A DNA stretch of 64,000 bases from Cohnella lupini (GTDB lineage: Bacteria > Bacillota > Bacilli > Paenibacillales > Paenibacillaceae). Of the stretch, positions 62,222 through 64,000 are shown piece by piece. The stretch spans positions 62,001 through 126,000 of the forward strand of contig NZ_QRDY01000014.1 of assembly GCF_003386205.1 (NCBI RefSeq), read 5' to 3'. The notes under the pieces were generated by a model. That model saw only the letters and a program-made list of their open reading frames with translations. It was not told the origin of the DNA and made no database searches. The position numbers and the translations under genes were made by a program. Positions within the stretch are counted from its first letter, which is position 1, and each line of letters opens with the position of its first letter.

Positions 62222-64000
62222 ATGAGCATAATGCGTAAAATCGTACTTGGTTACGTGATTCTGATCTTTATTCCTGTAATCGCTTTCGGCTATCGCTATT
62301 ACACGCAGATCTACAGCAACTTGACCCAGCAGTTCGTGGAAAGCAGGCAGAAGATTTTAGAGCAGGCGTATGCCAACCTGCAGACGGATTTTGCCCGAAT
62401 TCAGTCGGTTCATCGGGTGCTGCAATACAATCCCTACCTAACGGATTATCTGGATGGCGTATATGAGTCCGACGCGGACAGCGTGTACGCGTTGACTCGA
62501 TACATACTCCCTTTGTACACCCAGTCTCTGTTCGCCAATCCGGAGATCGAATCTCTCGTGATCTACAAGATGAAGGACCGGGTGCTGCCCATTACCAACT
62601 TATTCCGCGATGAGTCCATGTTGGAGGCGCGAATCGAGGAAACCGTCTCTTCCCTGAAGGCCGGGCAGGGCATATGGCTGCGTGCCGATCCGAGCGTATC
62701 GGATCCGGATCTGATTTATTACCAGTACATTTACAATACCCAAATTACGGAGCGGATCGGATTGCTTGAAATTCGGGTTCGCAATAGTTTAATCCGCAAT
62801 TTCTATGTGGCAGCGGGCGTGGAAGCGAACTGGAGAGCTTTTCTGCTGTCCGAACAAGGCGAGCCTTTGACGAACGAAGCGGCGGGATTGGACGAGAAAA
62901 CGTTAAGTTTATTGCAATCGGAAGAGCGTTCTTATTTTATCAATCGTAAAACGATCATCAACCAACTCAAACTCGAACCGCTGGGCGTTCGCGCGATCGT
63001 AACCGGGCAGGTGGACGACGTATTCCGATCCGTCAAGAAGAAAGAAACCGTTCTGGTCACGATGATCGTACTGCTTCTGCTTGCCTTATCTATCGCCTAT
63101 TACGTGTTGGCTTCTACGGTAACGAAGCGAATCCTCAGGCTGGCTCGGCACATGCGCATTTTGAACGACGATAACTTAAGGCAGCTCACCATCAAGAGCG
63201 GTAAGTTCGAAAAGGATGAAATCGGGTTCCTGATTACCACCTATAACTCCATGGTTCGTAGAATGGACGAACTAATCAACAACGTCCATCGCGCGGAGCT
63301 GCGTAACAAAGAAGCGGCTTACCAGGTGCTGCAGGCTCAGATCAAGCCTCATTTTCTCTACAATACGCTCGAGACGATCCGAATGGTCGCCGAAGCCAAC
63401 AACGACAAGGAGGTCGCGGATATTTCCTTCTGGTTCGGGAAGTTGATGCGCTACAGCTTGTCTTCCGAGCGGGAGGAGACGGTTCTTGCGAAGGAAATCG
63501 AAATGGTTTCCTTTTATATGAAAATTCACAAAATGCGTCTGCAAAGCAGATTGACCTATGAGATCAACGTTGATCTCGATGCCGAGCGCCTGGCCTGCCC
63601 TAGGTTCCTATTGCAGCCTCTACTGGAAAACGGAATCGTACATGGCGCCTCCGCCGTCCTTCGCCCCGTTCATATTCGGCTGCAGGCCACGGAATCGGCA
63701 AGGGAGGTTACGATCGACATATCCGACAACGGCAACGGGATTCCGCCGGAGAAACTTATCGAGCTGCGCGAACGGCTATCCAAGCAAGATGAGCATAGGA
63801 AGTCGGAAGAGCCAGCAGGCGTTGGGTTGAGAAACGTGAATGAAAGAGTCAAAGCTTTTTTCGGGGGACAATCCCGACTGGAAGTCTTCAGCGAGCCGGG
63901 CAAGGGAACCTGCTTGCGGATCATCATCACGAAAAGGGCGGTGGCGGACGTTGAAGATATTAATCGTGGACGACGAGCCTTTGATTCTGAACGGATTGGT
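62222..64000 (+). CDS. YesM-type sensor histidine kinase (no stop within window)
   Basis: Membrane kinase partner of an AraC-type response regulator. From ATG 62222 (GGGGGGAA upstream): first helix IVLGYVILIFIPVIAFGY, an outside Cache-like sensor region of about 250 residues, second helix VTMIVLLLLALSIAYYVL at about 280, HAMP-like linker (RLARHMRILNDDNLRQL), His_kinase motif LQAQIKPHFLYNTLETIRM with phospho-acceptor His, and HATPase boxes LLQPLLENGIVHGA, ISDNGNGIP and GVGLRNVNERVKAFFG. The frame stays open to the window end and overlaps the regulator gene by at least 50 bases. Likely senses sugar for the LplBC/GH127 genes just upstream. Confidence 0.93.
   Translation, partial: MSIMRKIVLGYVILIFIPVIAFGYRYYTQIYSNLTQQFVESRQKILEQAYANLQTDFARIQSVHRVLQYNPYLTDYLDGVYESDADSVYALTRYILPLYTQSLFANPEIESLVIYKMKDRVLPITNLFRDESMLEARIEETVSSLKAGQGIWLRADPSVSDPDLIYYQYIYNTQITERIGLLEIRVRNSLIRNFYVAAGVEANWRAFLLSEQGEPLTNEAAGLDEKTLSLLQSEERSYFINRKTIINQLKLEPLGVRAIVTGQVDDVFRSVKKKETVLVTMIVLLLLALSIAYYVLASTVTKRILRLARHMRILNDDNLRQLTIKSGKFEKDEIGFLITTYNSMVRRMDELINNVHRAELRNKEAAYQVLQAQIKPHFLYNTLETIRMVAEANNDKEVADISFWFGKLMRYSLSSEREETVLAKEIEMVSFYMKIHKMRLQSRLTYEINVDLDAERLACPRFLLQPLLENGIVHGASAVLRPVHIRLQATESAREVTIDISDNGNGIPPEKLIELRERLSKQDEHRKSEEPAGVGLRNVNERVKAFFGGQSRLEVFSEPGKGTCLRIIITKRAVADVEDINRGRRAFDSERIG
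63951..64000 (+). CDS. Response regulator, YesN/AraC type (5' end only)
   Basis: TTG at 63951 opens a frame reading KILIVDDEPLILNGL, the N-terminus of a receiver domain with the acidic DDE triad. It lies inside the kinase reading frame in another phase and is cut by the window end. The AraC-type output domain is expected from the usual YesMN pairing but cannot be seen. Confidence 0.75.
   Translation, partial: MKILIVDDEPLILNGL

Overview
The window looks like chromosome from a spore-forming Gram-positive bacterium of the Paenibacillaceae (Paenibacillus or Cohnella type). This rests on an alpha/beta-type SASP, a YjcZ-type sporulation peptide, a CwlD-like amidase, the yqhH-yqhG pair, yqzE, an adenosylcobalamin-dependent ribonucleotide reductase, a very large SLH-domain surface protein, and many LacI-regulated ABC sugar importers with YesM/LplBC-type components. 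Strong AGGAGG ribosome binding sites and frequent TTG/GTG starts fit. The genus is an inference.

Positions 1-15250 are mostly housekeeping and sporulation genes: a YetF-like membrane protein, SASP, a 28-residue holin-like toxin, a small beta/gamma-crystallin protein, YjcZ, a WGxxGxxG-type secreted protein, xpt, a DJ-1/PfpI protein, a frameshifted LacI regulator, a 51-bp tandem repeat array, a YibQ-type deacetylase-fold protein, an amidase, yqzE, a secreted unknown, yqhG/yqhH and nrdJ preceded by likely NrdR boxes. Positions 15250-21240 hold a NarL-type two-component system, an integral membrane protein, a DUF4097 (LiaG-like) protein, another membrane protein, and small ORFs around a trinucleotide repeat. 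Positions 21240-27251 encode one 2003-residue surface protein with three SLH domains, a beta-rich region, a Gly/Ser/Pro linker and about 1,280 residues of degenerate helical repeats. An internally deleted IS1182-like element follows immediately.

Positions 28234 to the end form a carbohydrate-utilisation island. (a) A GH36 alpha-galactosidase is divergent from a LacI regulator. (b) A long co-directional cluster carries two solute-binding proteins, one fused to N-terminal beta-sandwich modules, then two permeases, an NHL/TPR membrane-anchored protein, a Yip1-like membrane protein, a DUF5696-like exported protein and two more permeases. A secreted lipoprotein with tandem CBM35-like domains and a clan GH-D (GH27-like) catalytic domain follows. 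(c) Two paralogous LacI regulators precede an ABC importer, a PfkB-family sugar kinase and a sucrose phosphorylase. (d) An LplB/LplC-type importer, its binding protein, a GH127 beta-L-arabinofuranosidase and a YesM-type kinase with the first codons of its response regulator close the window. No ABC ATPase is encoded, so the importers presumably share an MsmX-like ATPase from elsewhere.

Taken together, the island could remove alpha-galactosyl units outside and inside the cell, cleave released sucrose by phosphorolysis, phosphorylate fructose, and process beta-L-arabinofuranosides. The least explained part is the 31.8-44.7 kb cluster, the best candidate here for an undescribed system. It combines a carbohydrate-module/solute-binding fusion, an NHL-TPR protein, a Yip1-like protein and a DUF5696-like protein whose sequence suggests an unrecognised glycosidase fold.
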